The notes under the pieces: model-generated
Databases searched by the model: none
The model's input: the letters and a program-made list of their open reading frames with translations, nothing else
What the model was told of the DNA's origin: nothing
In this document: one piece after another, positions 7,304 through 15,442 of the stretch
Numbering within the stretch: the first letter of the stretch is position 1
How the letters are laid out: each line of letters starts with the position of its first letter
Translations under genes and position numbers: made by a program
Origin: an uncultured beta proteobacterium
Lineage (GTDB): Bacteria > Pseudomonadota > Gammaproteobacteria > Burkholderiales > Burkholderiaceae_C
Length of the DNA: 22,969 nt
Assembly (NCBI GenBank): GCA_903886165.1
Contig: CAISLL010000298.1
Location: forward strand, 1 to 22,969
Direction of reading: 5' to 3'

Positions 7304-8652
7304 ACGTCGATCAATTTTTGGCTAAATTTGGCGCCAGTGGCGTTGAAACCTGTTTTCATAACAGGCACATCAACCCGCAGATTTACGCCGACCTGAACGG
7401 CAGCAACTGGCGCTTGAGGGATTACGAAGCCCGTGGTGGCTACCAGGCATTGCGCAAGGTGCTGGGGCAGGACGGTGGCGCGGGATTGACCCAGGATCAG
7501 GTGATTGCGACGGTCAAGGAGTCTTCCTTGCGCGGACGCGGCGGTGCAGGCTTTCCGACTGGACTCAAGTGGAGTTTTATGCCTCGCCAGTTTCCTGGTC
7601 AAAAATACCTGGTGTGCAATTCCGATGAAGGTGAACCGGGTACATGCAAAGATCGCGAAATCATGCAGTTCAATCCACATATCGTGATTGAAGGCATGAT
7701 CATTGCGGCATACGCGATGGGAATTTCGGTTGGCTACAACTACATTCACGGGGAGATTTTTCAAACTTATCAACGGTTTGAAGAAGCACTCGAAGAAGCT
7801 CGTGCCGCTGGTTTGCTGGGGGATCACATTCTTGGCTCAGGGTTCAGTTTCCAACTCCATGCAGCGCATGGTTTTGGTGCTTACATCTGTGGCGAGGAAA
7901 CAGGTTTGCTGGAGTCGTTGGAAGGCAAAAAAGGCCAACCCCGATTCAAGCCGCCTTTTCCTGCCAGTTTTGGTCTTTATGGGAAACCCACGACGATCAA
8001 CAACACGGAAACATTTGCTGCGGTGCCATGGATCATCCGAAACGGTGGCCAAGCCTATGTGGAATGTGGCAAGCCCAACAACGGTGGCACCAAGATTTAC
8101 TCGGTGAGCGGCGATGTGGAGATGCCTGGCAATTTTGAAGTGCCGATGGGTACGCCATTTGCCAAACTTCTGGAGTTGGCCGGCGGCGTTCGCAAAGGGC
8201 GTCAGCTAAAAGCGGTGATTCCTGGCGGGTCGTCCTCGCCTGTGTTGCCGGCAGCCGTCATGATGGAGTGCACGATGGACTACGACTCCATCGCCAAGGC
8301 CGGTTCCATGTTGGGTTCTGGCGCAGTGATTGTCATGGACGACTCACGGTGCATGGTCAAGAGTTTGCAGCGTCTGAGCTATTTTTACATGCATGAGTCT
8401 TGCGGGCAATGCACGCCTTGTCGCGAAGGCACGGGGTGGCTGTCACGTGTGGTGGACCGGATTGAAACCGGCCACGGCCAGATGGCTGATCTTGAACTTC
8501 TGAATTCCGTGGCTGCAGACATTCAGGGTCGCACCATTTGTGCATTGGGTGACGCAGCAGCAATGCCGGTACGGGCCATGTTGAAACATTTCATGCCTGA
8601 ATTTGAATACCATGTGGCGCACAAGACCTGCATGGTTCTTGCTTACGTTTGA
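7300..8652 (+). CDS. nuoF: NADH-quinone oxidoreductase subunit F (NADH- and FMN-binding)
   Basis: NuoF oxidises NADH with bound FMN and passes electrons to [4Fe-4S] cluster N3, so it is the electron entry point of complex I. The 450-residue product shows the glycine-rich NADH site RGRGGAGFPTGLKW (from about residue 78), the FMN-region motif CNSDEGEPGTCKDRE, and GAYICGEETGLLESLEGKKG. The N3 ligands are Cys368, Cys371 and Cys374 (ESCGQCTPCREG) plus Cys414 (TICALGDAA). Length and motifs match the family. A strong GAGGAG ribosome-binding site lies in the end of nuoE, and the ATGA overlap couples the two genes. nuoG starts 12 nt after the stop. Confidence 0.98.
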   Translation: MNVDQFLAKFGASGVETCFHNRHINPQIYADLNGSNWRLRDYEARGGYQALRKVLGQDGGAGLTQDQVIATVKESSLRGRGGAGFPTGLKWSFMPRQFPGQKYLVCNSDEGEPGTCKDREIMQFNPHIVIEGMIIAAYAMGISVGYNYIHGEIFQTYQRFEEALEEARAAGLLGDHILGSGFSFQLHAAHGFGAYICGEETGLLESLEGKKGQPRFKPPFPASFGLYGKPTTINNTETFAAVPWIIRNGGQAYVECGKPNNGGTKIYSVSGDVEMPGNFEVPMGTPFAKLLELAGGVRKGRQLKAVIPGGSSSPVLPAAVMMECTMDYDSIAKAGSMLGSGAVIVMDDSRCMVKSLQRLSYFYMHESCGQCTPCREGTGWLSRVVDRIETGHGQMADLELLNSVAADIQGRTICALGDAAAMPVRAMLKHFMPEFEYHVAHKTCMVLAYV

Positions 8653-8664
8653 GCGAGTCCTAAG

Positions 8665-10797
8665 ATGATTGAAATTGAACTCGACGGCAAAAAGGTAGAT
8701 ATTGCAGAAGGCAGCACGGTCATGCATGCGGCTGAGAAAGCAGGAACCTTTATTCCTCATTTTTGTTATCACAAGAAGCTGAGCATCGCGGCGAGCTGCC
8801 GCATGTGTTTGGTTGATATCGAAAAAATGCCGAAACCGATGCCTGCTTGCGCCACGCCTGTGACGCAAGGCATGATCGTACATACCAAGACAGAAAAAGC
8901 CATAAAGGCCCAGCAGTCGGTGATGGAGTTTTTGCTGATCAACCACCCACTCGATTGCCCGATCTGTGATCAGGGTGGCGAGTGTCAGTTACAAGACATT
9001 GCGGTCGGATATGGCGGCACTTCTTCACGTTACCAGGAAGAAAAGCGCGTCGTTGAAGTGAAGAACGTCGGGCCATTGATTTCCATGCAGGAAATGACAC
9101 GCTGCATTCATTGCACGCGCTGTGTTCGCTTCGGTCAGGAGATTGCCGGCGTCATGGAACTGGGTATGTCCCATCGCGGTGAGCACGCCCAGATCGAGAC
9201 GTTTGGCGGCCGCACCATCGACTCGGAGCTATCTGGCAACATGATCGACATCTGCCCGGTGGGTGCTTTGACCAGCAAACCTTTCCGTTACAGCGCCCGA
9301 ACCTGGGAGTTGTCGCGCCGCAAATCTATCAGTCCGCATGATTCCGCTGGTGCCAACTTGATTGTTCAGGTGAAGAGCAACCGCGTGATGCGCGTGGTGC
9401 CTCTTGAGAATGAAGCCGTAAATGAGTGCTGGATTGCTGACCGCGATCGCTTTTCGTATGAAGCGCTCAATGGTGATGATCGCCTGGGCGAGCCCATGAT
9501 CAAGCAGGGCGGACAGTGGCACGCTGTAGACTGGCAAACGGCACTCGAGTACGTTGCCAATGGCCTGAAGAAAATCGGCAGTGAATTCGGTGCCTCCAGT
9601 ATTGGCGCCTTGGCCAGTCCGCATTCGACCCTCGAAGAATTGCATCTGGCTGTCAAGCTCATGGAAGGGCTCGGCAGCGGAAACATCGACTATCGCATGC
9701 GCAATGCCGAGTTCCCTTTGGCCGAAGGTGTCCGTTATCTGGGGTCGTCGATCGCCTCCTTGTCTGACTTGCAGAGTGTGCTGGTCGTGGGTTCCGATGT
9801 GCGCAAAGATCACCCCTTGTTTGCGCAACGCATCCGCCAGGCGGCGCGCAAGGGTTGCGCGGTGAGCGCGATAAATGCGTCACGCCATGATTGGGCCATG
9901 CCGGTGGCTCAATTGGTTCAGGCGTCTGCAGACCAATGGGTGACGGCTCTGGCGGCAGTTGCAGCCGCAGTTGCAGCAGAAAAAGGCTGTTCCGCTCCGA
10001 CCTCTGTAGAAACAAATGACATGTCGGTTGCCATTGCAAAAAGCCTGGTCATTGGCGAGCGCAAAGCGGTGCTGCTTGGTAATGGTGCAGCGCATCATGC
10101 ACAAGCTTCCAGCTTGCTGGCGTTGTCGCAATGGATTGCCGAACAGACAGGCGCAAGTTTTGGTTACTTGACAGAAGCGTCCAACACCGTTGGTGCCCAA
10201 TTGGTGGGCGCACAACCAGCACCCGGTGCCTTGAACGCCGGTCAAATGTTGCAAGGCGCGCTCAAGGCAGTCGTGCTGTTGAACACGGAGCCTGAGTTTG
10301 ATTCAGCGCCTGCTGCCAAGGCCGTTGAAATTCTGGGCAAGGCGCAAATGGTTGTTTCATTGAGTCCTTTTAAGGCCAACATGGCCTTTTGCGATGTCAT
10401 GTTGCCTGTCGCACCGTTCACGGAGACTTCCGGGACCTTTGTCAATGCTGAAGGGCGCGCGCAGAGTTTCCATGCCGTGGTTCAGCCCTTGCGCGATACG
10501 CGCCCTGCATGGAAGGTGCTGCGCGTATTGGCAACCATGCTGGAGTTACCCGGCTTTGATTTTGATTCGTCACAGGATGTTCTCAAAAGCATTTCCGGTC
10601 TCACCGCTGGTGACGCTGTGTACGTGGTGCCAGAGCGCTTGAACAATGCCACGAAAGCACTGATTCATCTGGGCGGCCCCGCTGCAACGCCTGTTGTGGC
10701 CAGTATTTATCAGCTCGATGGTATCGTGCGTCGCGCGCCCGTCTTGCAGCTGACCGCAGATGCCCGGTCTGTTCAGGCCCAGGAGATTGCAGCATGA
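8665..10797 (+). CDS. nuoG: NADH-quinone oxidoreductase subunit G
   Basis: NuoG is the largest peripheral subunit and conducts electrons from NuoF towards NuoI. In the 710-residue product the N-terminal ferredoxin domain binds [2Fe-2S] N1b (Cys34, Cys45, Cys48, Cys62). Cluster N5 is held by His94, Cys98, Cys101 and Cys107 (HPLDCPICDQGGEC), and N4 by Cys147, Cys150, Cys153 (CIHCTRC) and Cys197 (DICPVG). The rest is a molybdopterin-oxidoreductase-like domain without a cofactor, with low conservation towards the C-terminus. Where E. coli and Thermus NuoG carry the extra N7 cysteines, this protein reads RRKSISPHDSAGANL (218-232) with no cysteine, so N7 is absent as in mitochondria and alpha/betaproteobacteria. 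nuoH overlaps the stop by 4 nt. Confidence 0.97.
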   Translation: MIEIELDGKKVDIAEGSTVMHAAEKAGTFIPHFCYHKKLSIAASCRMCLVDIEKMPKPMPACATPVTQGMIVHTKTEKAIKAQQSVMEFLLINHPLDCPICDQGGECQLQDIAVGYGGTSSRYQEEKRVVEVKNVGPLISMQEMTRCIHCTRCVRFGQEIAGVMELGMSHRGEHAQIETFGGRTIDSELSGNMIDICPVGALTSKPFRYSARTWELSRRKSISPHDSAGANLIVQVKSNRVMRVVPLENEAVNECWIADRDRFSYEALNGDDRLGEPMIKQGGQWHAVDWQTALEYVANGLKKIGSEFGASSIGALASPHSTLEELHLAVKLMEGLGSGNIDYRMRNAEFPLAEGVRYLGSSIASLSDLQSVLVVGSDVRKDHPLFAQRIRQAARKGCAVSAINASRHDWAMPVAQLVQASADQWVTALAAVAAAVAAEKGCSAPTSVETNDMSVAIAKSLVIGERKAVLLGNGAAHHAQASSLLALSQWIAEQTGASFGYLTEASNTVGAQLVGAQPAPGALNAGQMLQGALKAVVLLNTEPEFDSAPAAKAVEILGKAQMVVSLSPFKANMAFCDVMLPVAPFTETSGTFVNAEGRAQSFHAVVQPLRDTRPAWKVLRVLATMLELPGFDFDSSQDVLKSISGLTAGDAVYVVPERLNNATKALIHLGGPAATPVVASIYQLDGIVRRAPVLQLTADARSVQAQEIAA

Positions 10798-11876
10798 GCG
10801 ATTTCATATTTTCGTATGGTCAGGGGCTCCTGTCAGCGCCTTGGTGGGGTGACATCGCATGGCCGGTCATCTGGGCTTTGATGAAGATTGTGGTGGTACT
10901 GGCGGTCGTAATGGGAGCTGTGACCTACGCGACGCTCTGGGAGCGAAAGTTGCTGGGCTGGGTTCAAATTCGGCTGGGTCCAAACCGTGTGGGGCCTTGG
11001 GGCTTGTTGCAGCCAATTGCGGATGCCTTGAAATTGATGACGAAAGAAATTGTCCGGCCTGCCAACTCGGACAAGTTTCTTTTTTATCTTGGACCCGTCC
11101 TCACCGTGGCACCAGCCTTGACGGCCTGGGCGGTGATTCCATTTGGGCCAGAAATTGCAGTGGCGAACTTGAATGCCGGGTTGCTGTTTTTGATGGCGAT
11201 CGTGTCCATGGAGGTTTATGGCGTGATCATTTCCGGTTGGTCGTCTAACTCCAAGTACGCATTTTTAGGGTCTTTGCGGGCGTCTGCCCAAATGGTGAGT
11301 TATGAGATTGCAATGGGTTTTTGTCTGCTCATTGTGCTGATGATCTCCTCCAGTTTGAATCTGACCGATATTGTCACGGGGCAAGGCAGGGGCTATTTTG
11401 CACAGATGGGATTGACCTTCCTGTCCTGGAACTGGTTGCCGTTGTTGCCGATCGTAGTGGTGTTTTTTGTATCTGGTCTGGCTGAAACCAATCGCACCCC
11501 TTTTGACGTGATTGAAGGTGAGTCAGAGATCGTTGCTGGTCACATGGTTGAGTATTCCGGCATGTCGTGGGCGATGTTCCAGTTGGCTGAGTACGCCAGC
11601 ATTTGGATGCTCTCAATCCTGTCAGTAACTTTGTTTTTTGGCGGCTGGATGTCTCCTATAGACAGTGCCTTGTTCAATTGGATTCCTGGCTGGATCTGGC
11701 TTGGTTTGAAGACGTTTTTCATCATGACCCTGTTTATTTGGGTGCGGGTCACTTTCCCCAGATTCCGTTATGACCAGATCATGCGATTGGGCTGGAAAAT
11801 TTTTATCCCAGTGACCTTGGTGTGGCTGGTAGTCGTCGGCGTCTGGATGCAGACCCCTTGGAACATTTGGATTTGA
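10794..11876 (+). CDS. nuoH: NADH-quinone oxidoreductase subunit H
   Basis: NuoH (ND1 type) is the membrane subunit that forms the quinone entry channel with NuoB and NuoD and begins the proton-transfer path; the family has eight transmembrane helices. The 360-residue product contains the diagnostic cytoplasmic loops: TLWERKLLGWVQIRLGPNRV followed by GPWGLLQPIADALKL, and ETNRTPFDVIEGESEIVAG (231-249), whose acidic residues couple quinone reduction to pumping. The late segment WVRVTFPRFRYDQIM is also typical. An AGGAG ribosome-binding site sits in the end of nuoG, and the start lies in an ATGA overlap. nuoI follows 12 nt after the stop. Confidence 0.98.
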   Translation: MSDFIFSYGQGLLSAPWWGDIAWPVIWALMKIVVVLAVVMGAVTYATLWERKLLGWVQIRLGPNRVGPWGLLQPIADALKLMTKEIVRPANSDKFLFYLGPVLTVAPALTAWAVIPFGPEIAVANLNAGLLFLMAIVSMEVYGVIISGWSSNSKYAFLGSLRASAQMVSYEIAMGFCLLIVLMISSSLNLTDIVTGQGRGYFAQMGLTFLSWNWLPLLPIVVVFFVSGLAETNRTPFDVIEGESEIVAGHMVEYSGMSWAMFQLAEYASIWMLSILSVTLFFGGWMSPIDSALFNWIPGWIWLGLKTFFIMTLFIWVRVTFPRFRYDQIMRLGWKIFIPVTLVWLVVVGVWMQTPWNIWI

Positions 11877-11888
11877 TTCGAGCTGTTT

Positions 11889-12422
11889 ATGTCTACCCCA
11901 AACTTAAATACCGCTGAGGCGTCAGTCAGTCGTGCCTTTTCGCTGAAGGATTTCTTGTCGAGTTTCATGCTGGTTGAGCTGTTCAAAGGTATGAAGCTCA
12001 CGGGCAAGTACGCTTTTCGCAGCAAGATCACGCTCGAATACCCTGAGGAAAAGACTCCGTTGTCACCTCGATTTCGTGGGCTGCACGCCTTGCGGCGATA
12101 TGAAAACGGGGAGGAGCGATGCATCGCTTGTAAGTTGTGTGAAGCGGTGTGTCCGGCCATGGCCATCACCATTGAGTCCGAGGTAAGGGCAGACGGATCA
12201 CGGCGTACCAGTCGTTATGACATTGACCTCACAAAGTGCATTTTCTGTGGCTTTTGTGAAGAAAGTTGCCCTGTCGATTCAATTGTCGAAACGAACATTC
12301 TTGAATACCACGGGGAAAAGCGTGGGGACTTGTATTTCACCAAGGACATGTTGCTTGCTGTGGGTGATCGCTTTGAACAGCAGATTGCAGTCGACAAGGC
12401 AGCCGATGCCAAATACCGCTGA
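11889..12422 (+). CDS. nuoI: NADH-quinone oxidoreductase subunit I
   Basis: NuoI is a ferredoxin-like subunit with two [4Fe-4S] clusters (N6a and N6b) that relays electrons from NuoG to NuoB. Both cluster motifs are complete in the 177-residue product: CIACKLCEAVCP (Cys78, 81, 84, 88) and CIFCGFCEESCPVD (Cys117, 120, 123, 127); as usual the last cysteine of each motif ligates the other cluster. The first 17 or so residues (MSTPNLNTAEASVSRAF) are poorly conserved and somewhat longer than in many homologues. An internal start cannot be excluded, but no better ribosome-binding site appears downstream. The conserved part begins around SLKDFLSSFMLVELFKGM, the amphipathic segment that lies on the membrane. 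Confidence 0.97.
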   Translation: MSTPNLNTAEASVSRAFSLKDFLSSFMLVELFKGMKLTGKYAFRSKITLEYPEEKTPLSPRFRGLHALRRYENGEERCIACKLCEAVCPAMAITIESEVRADGSRRTSRYDIDLTKCIFCGFCEESCPVDSIVETNILEYHGEKRGDLYFTKDMLLAVGDRFEQQIAVDKAADAKYR

Positions 12423-12445
12423 CTTCTAAGAAAGATACGTTAACC

Positions 12446-13099
12446 ATGGATGTCAAGACTGGTCTGTTTTATATTTTTTCAACGGTGTTGTTGCTGGCGG
12501 CGTTTCGTGTCGTAACGGCGCGCAACCCCGTGCATGCAGTGCTTTTTCTCGTGCTGGCCTTTTTTCAGGCATCCATGATCTGGATGCTTTTGAAAGCTGA
12601 GTTCCTTGCGATCACCCTGGTGTTGGTCTATGTGGGAGCGGTGATGGTTCTGTTTCTGTTTGTTGTGATGATGCTGGACGTGAAAATCGAGGGGGTACGT
12701 GCCGGATTCTGGAAGCATTTCCCATTGGCTGCGGTTGTCGGTGTCCTGATCATTTTTGAGATGTCTGCCTTGCTCATGGGCGGCTTCAAGGTCACTGAAG
12801 ATCCAAGCGCGTTGGCTGCGCAGTCCGGCGTTCAAGTTTCGAACACCCGTGAGCTGGGTTTGTTGTTGTACAAGCATTACATCTTTCCGCTTGAAGTTGC
12901 CGCTGCTGTACTGCTGCTTGCCATGATTGCGGCAATAGCATTGACATTGCGACATCGCAAGGACGTCAAGACGATGGATCCTTCCAAACAAGTGCAGGTG
13001 AAGGCTGTGGATCGTTTGGTCGTCGTCAAAGTGTCTGCGACACAACCTTCGCTGCCGTTGCAAGTTACCGACACACCATCCGTGGAGAACAAGGCATGA
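12446..13099 (+). CDS. nuoJ: NADH-quinone oxidoreductase subunit J
   Basis: NuoJ (ND6 type) is an inner-membrane subunit of five helices; its third helix shifts between pi-bulge and alpha forms during turnover in structural studies of the family. The 217-residue product has the conserved ARNPVHAVLFLVLAFFQAS start and the helix-3 signature YVGAVMVLFLFVVMMLDV. After the last helix (about residue 168) comes a hydrophilic tail of about 48 residues with no recognised motif, of a kind often seen in betaproteobacterial NuoJ. The start has only a weak ribosome-binding site (AAGAAAGA). The stop lies in an ATGA overlap with nuoK. Confidence 0.96.
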   Translation: MDVKTGLFYIFSTVLLLAAFRVVTARNPVHAVLFLVLAFFQASMIWMLLKAEFLAITLVLVYVGAVMVLFLFVVMMLDVKIEGVRAGFWKHFPLAAVVGVLIIFEMSALLMGGFKVTEDPSALAAQSGVQVSNTRELGLLLYKHYIFPLEVAAAVLLLAMIAAIALTLRHRKDVKTMDPSKQVQVKAVDRLVVVKVSATQPSLPLQVTDTPSVENKA

Positions 13100-13404
13100 C
13101 TTTAACCCTGGGTCACTTTCTTTCATTGGGAGCCATGTTGTTTGCGCTTTCTGTGGTTGGTATTTTTCTGAATCGAAAAAATTTGATCGTCTTGATGATG
13201 GCCATTGAGCTCATGCTGCTGGCGGTAAACACTAATTTTGTGGCTTTTTCCCACTATCTTGGTGATTTGAACGGTCAGATTTTTGTGTTTTTTATTCTGA
13301 CTGTTGCTGCGGCTGAAGCAGCCATTGGATTGGCGATTCTTGTTTTGCTATTCCGCAACAAATCGAACATCAACGTCGATGAACTCAATTCGTTGAAGGG
13401 TTAA
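13096..13404 (+). CDS. nuoK: NADH-quinone oxidoreductase subunit K
   Basis: NuoK (ND4L type) is a three-helix membrane subunit that contributes half-channel residues to proton pumping. The 102-residue product is of standard length. The two conserved membrane glutamates are Glu38 (MMAIELMLLAVN) and Glu74 (AAAEAAIGLAIL). The N-terminal SLGAMLFALSVVGIFLNRKN is typical. Translation is probably coupled to nuoJ through the 4-nt overlap, with GGAG just upstream. nuoL follows after 6 nt. Confidence 0.98.
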   Translation: MTLTLGHFLSLGAMLFALSVVGIFLNRKNLIVLMMAIELMLLAVNTNFVAFSHYLGDLNGQIFVFFILTVAAAEAAIGLAILVLLFRNKSNINVDELNSLKG

Positions 13405-13410
13405 TTAAAA

Positions 13411-15429
13411 ATGAGTCAAACCCTTTCTTCTTCGACGCTGCTGGTGACAGCATTGGCACCGCTGGCGGGTGCACTGGCGGCCGGTATCCTGGGCACCAAG
13501 TTTGGTGGCAATGTGATGGGTCGCCGGATGGCACATTCGTTGACCATCCTGGGTGTGTTTCTGTCATTTGTGCTGTCAGCGTTGACACTCAAAAGCGTCG
13601 CTCTAGACGGCGCGCGCTTCAATGAAACCATTTACACATGGATGATGCTTGGGCACCTCAAAATGGAGGTTGGTTTTCTGGTGGACGGTCTTACCGCCAT
13701 GATGATGTGTGTGGTGACCTTTGTTTCGTTGATGGTGCATATTTACACCATTGGCTACATGGAGGAAGACGAAGGGTACAACCGGTTTTTTGCCTATATC
13801 TCCTTGTTCACGTTTTCGATGTTGATGCTGGTCATGAGCAACAACATGCTGCAACTCTTCTTCGGTTGGGAAGCAGTCGGTCTGGTGTCGTACCTTCTCA
13901 TTGGTTTCTGGTTCAACAAGCCGACAGCAATTTTCGCCAACATGAAGGCATTTCTCGTCAATCGCGTGGGCGACTTTGGGTTTATTTTGGGCATTGGATT
14001 GTTGGCAGCCTACACCGGGACTCTCAACTACAGCGAAACCTTTGCCAAGTCGAGTGAGTTGGCCAAGTTGACCTTGCCTGGTACCGACTGGATGTTGATC
14101 ACCGTGATCTGTATTTGCCTTTTCATTGGTGCCATGGGCAAGTCGGCGCAGTTTCCGCTGCACGTCTGGTTGCCAGACTCGATGGAAGGCCCCACCCCAA
14201 TTTCCGCCCTTATCCATGCTGCCACAATGGTGACCGCAGGCATTTTCATGGTGGCACGCATGTCGCCATTGTTTGAACTCAGTGATGCCGCGCTCAATTT
14301 TGTCTTGATCATTGGCGGCATCACGGCGTTGTTCATGGGTTTTCTGGGCATCATTCAAAACGACATCAAACGCATTGTTGCGTATTCAACCTTGTCGCAA
14401 CTCGGGTACATGACAGTTGCGCTCGGTGCCTCGGCTTACTCGGTTGCCGTGTTCCACCTGATGACCCATGCCTTCTTCAAGGCGTTGCTGTTCCTTGCTG
14501 CCGGATCGGTGATCATGGGCGTTCACCATAACCAGGACATCCGCTGGATGGGTGGGCTTCGCAAGTACATGCCCATTACCTGGATCACCAGTCTGCTTGG
14601 ATCGCTGGCCTTGATTGGTACACCTCTTTTTTCAGGTTTCTATTCCAAAGATGAGATCATCATGGCGGTTCACGCGAGCAGTTTGCCGGCCGCTGGTTTC
14701 GCTTATTTTGCGGTGCTGGCAGGTGTCTTCATCACTGCGTTCTATTCGTTCCGGCTCTATTTCCTGGTGTTTCACGGAGAAGAGCGGTTTGACCAGAATC
14801 CTGATGCGCATCATGGCCATGGTCATGACCACCATCACGGGCATGACAGCAAACCGCATGAATCGCCCTGGGTGGTGACCGTTCCTTTGGTCCTTCTGGC
14901 CATTCCATCGGTTCTGATCGGCTTCATCACCATTGCCCCCATGCTGTTTGGAGATTTTTTCAAGGACGCCATTTTTGTCAATCCGGCTATCCATCATGCA
15001 ATGGAAACCCTTCAAGAAGAGTTTCACGGCCCGGTGCAGCTGGCCTTGCATGGTTTGATGGCCGCACCGTTCTGGTTGGCGCTGGCGGGTGTTGCGTTGT
15101 CGTATTACATGTACATGGTCAATCCGGCATTGCCTGGGGCGATCAAGCGCCGTGTCGAACCCATCTACAAACTGCTTGAGAACAAATATTACATGGACTG
15201 GTTCAACGAAAACGTGTTGGCACCTGCTGCGCGCGGTTTGGGTCTGGCGCTTTGGAAGGTTGGCGATCAGGCGGTGATTGACGGTGCGGTTGTGAACGGG
15301 TCATGGCGCATTGTGGGGTGGGTATCAGGACTGGTGCGCAAGGTGCAGACGGGCTTCCTGTACGACTATGCACTGACCATGGTTCTGGGTGTCTTTGTGC
15401 TGATGACGTATTTCGTCTGGCTCAAATAG
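13411..15429 (+). CDS. nuoL: NADH-quinone oxidoreductase subunit L
   Basis: NuoL (ND5 type) is the distal antiporter-like proton-pumping subunit, with about 14 core helices and a C-terminal lateral helix running along the membrane arm. The 672-residue product shows the pump residues Glu154 (FFGWEAVGLVSYLLIGFW) and Lys244 (GKSAQFPLHVWLPDSMEGPT), then ISALIHAATMVTAG and AYSTLSQLGYM in the discontinuous-helix region. A histidine-rich loop at 467-483 has nine histidines in 17 residues (HHGHGHDHHHGHDSKPH) and precedes a membrane segment; it is far more His-rich than the E. coli loop. The C-terminal part, including ENKYYMDWFNENV and a last hydrophobic helix, is intact. Confidence 0.98.
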   Translation: MSQTLSSSTLLVTALAPLAGALAAGILGTKFGGNVMGRRMAHSLTILGVFLSFVLSALTLKSVALDGARFNETIYTWMMLGHLKMEVGFLVDGLTAMMMCVVTFVSLMVHIYTIGYMEEDEGYNRFFAYISLFTFSMLMLVMSNNMLQLFFGWEAVGLVSYLLIGFWFNKPTAIFANMKAFLVNRVGDFGFILGIGLLAAYTGTLNYSETFAKSSELAKLTLPGTDWMLITVICICLFIGAMGKSAQFPLHVWLPDSMEGPTPISALIHAATMVTAGIFMVARMSPLFELSDAALNFVLIIGGITALFMGFLGIIQNDIKRIVAYSTLSQLGYMTVALGASAYSVAVFHLMTHAFFKALLFLAAGSVIMGVHHNQDIRWMGGLRKYMPITWITSLLGSLALIGTPLFSGFYSKDEIIMAVHASSLPAAGFAYFAVLAGVFITAFYSFRLYFLVFHGEERFDQNPDAHHGHGHDHHHGHDSKPHESPWVVTVPLVLLAIPSVLIGFITIAPMLFGDFFKDAIFVNPAIHHAMETLQEEFHGPVQLALHGLMAAPFWLALAGVALSYYMYMVNPALPGAIKRRVEPIYKLLENKYYMDWFNENVLAPAARGLGLALWKVGDQAVIDGAVVNGSWRIVGWVSGLVRKVQTGFLYDYALTMVLGVFVLMTYFVWLK

Positions 15430-15442
15430 GAGAAATATAAAA

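Noticed and set aside
13603..14358. Reverse-strand open frame of 251 codons inside nuoL
   Set aside because: The product is very rich in His, Gln and Lys, as expected from antisense reading of hydrophobic membrane-protein codons.
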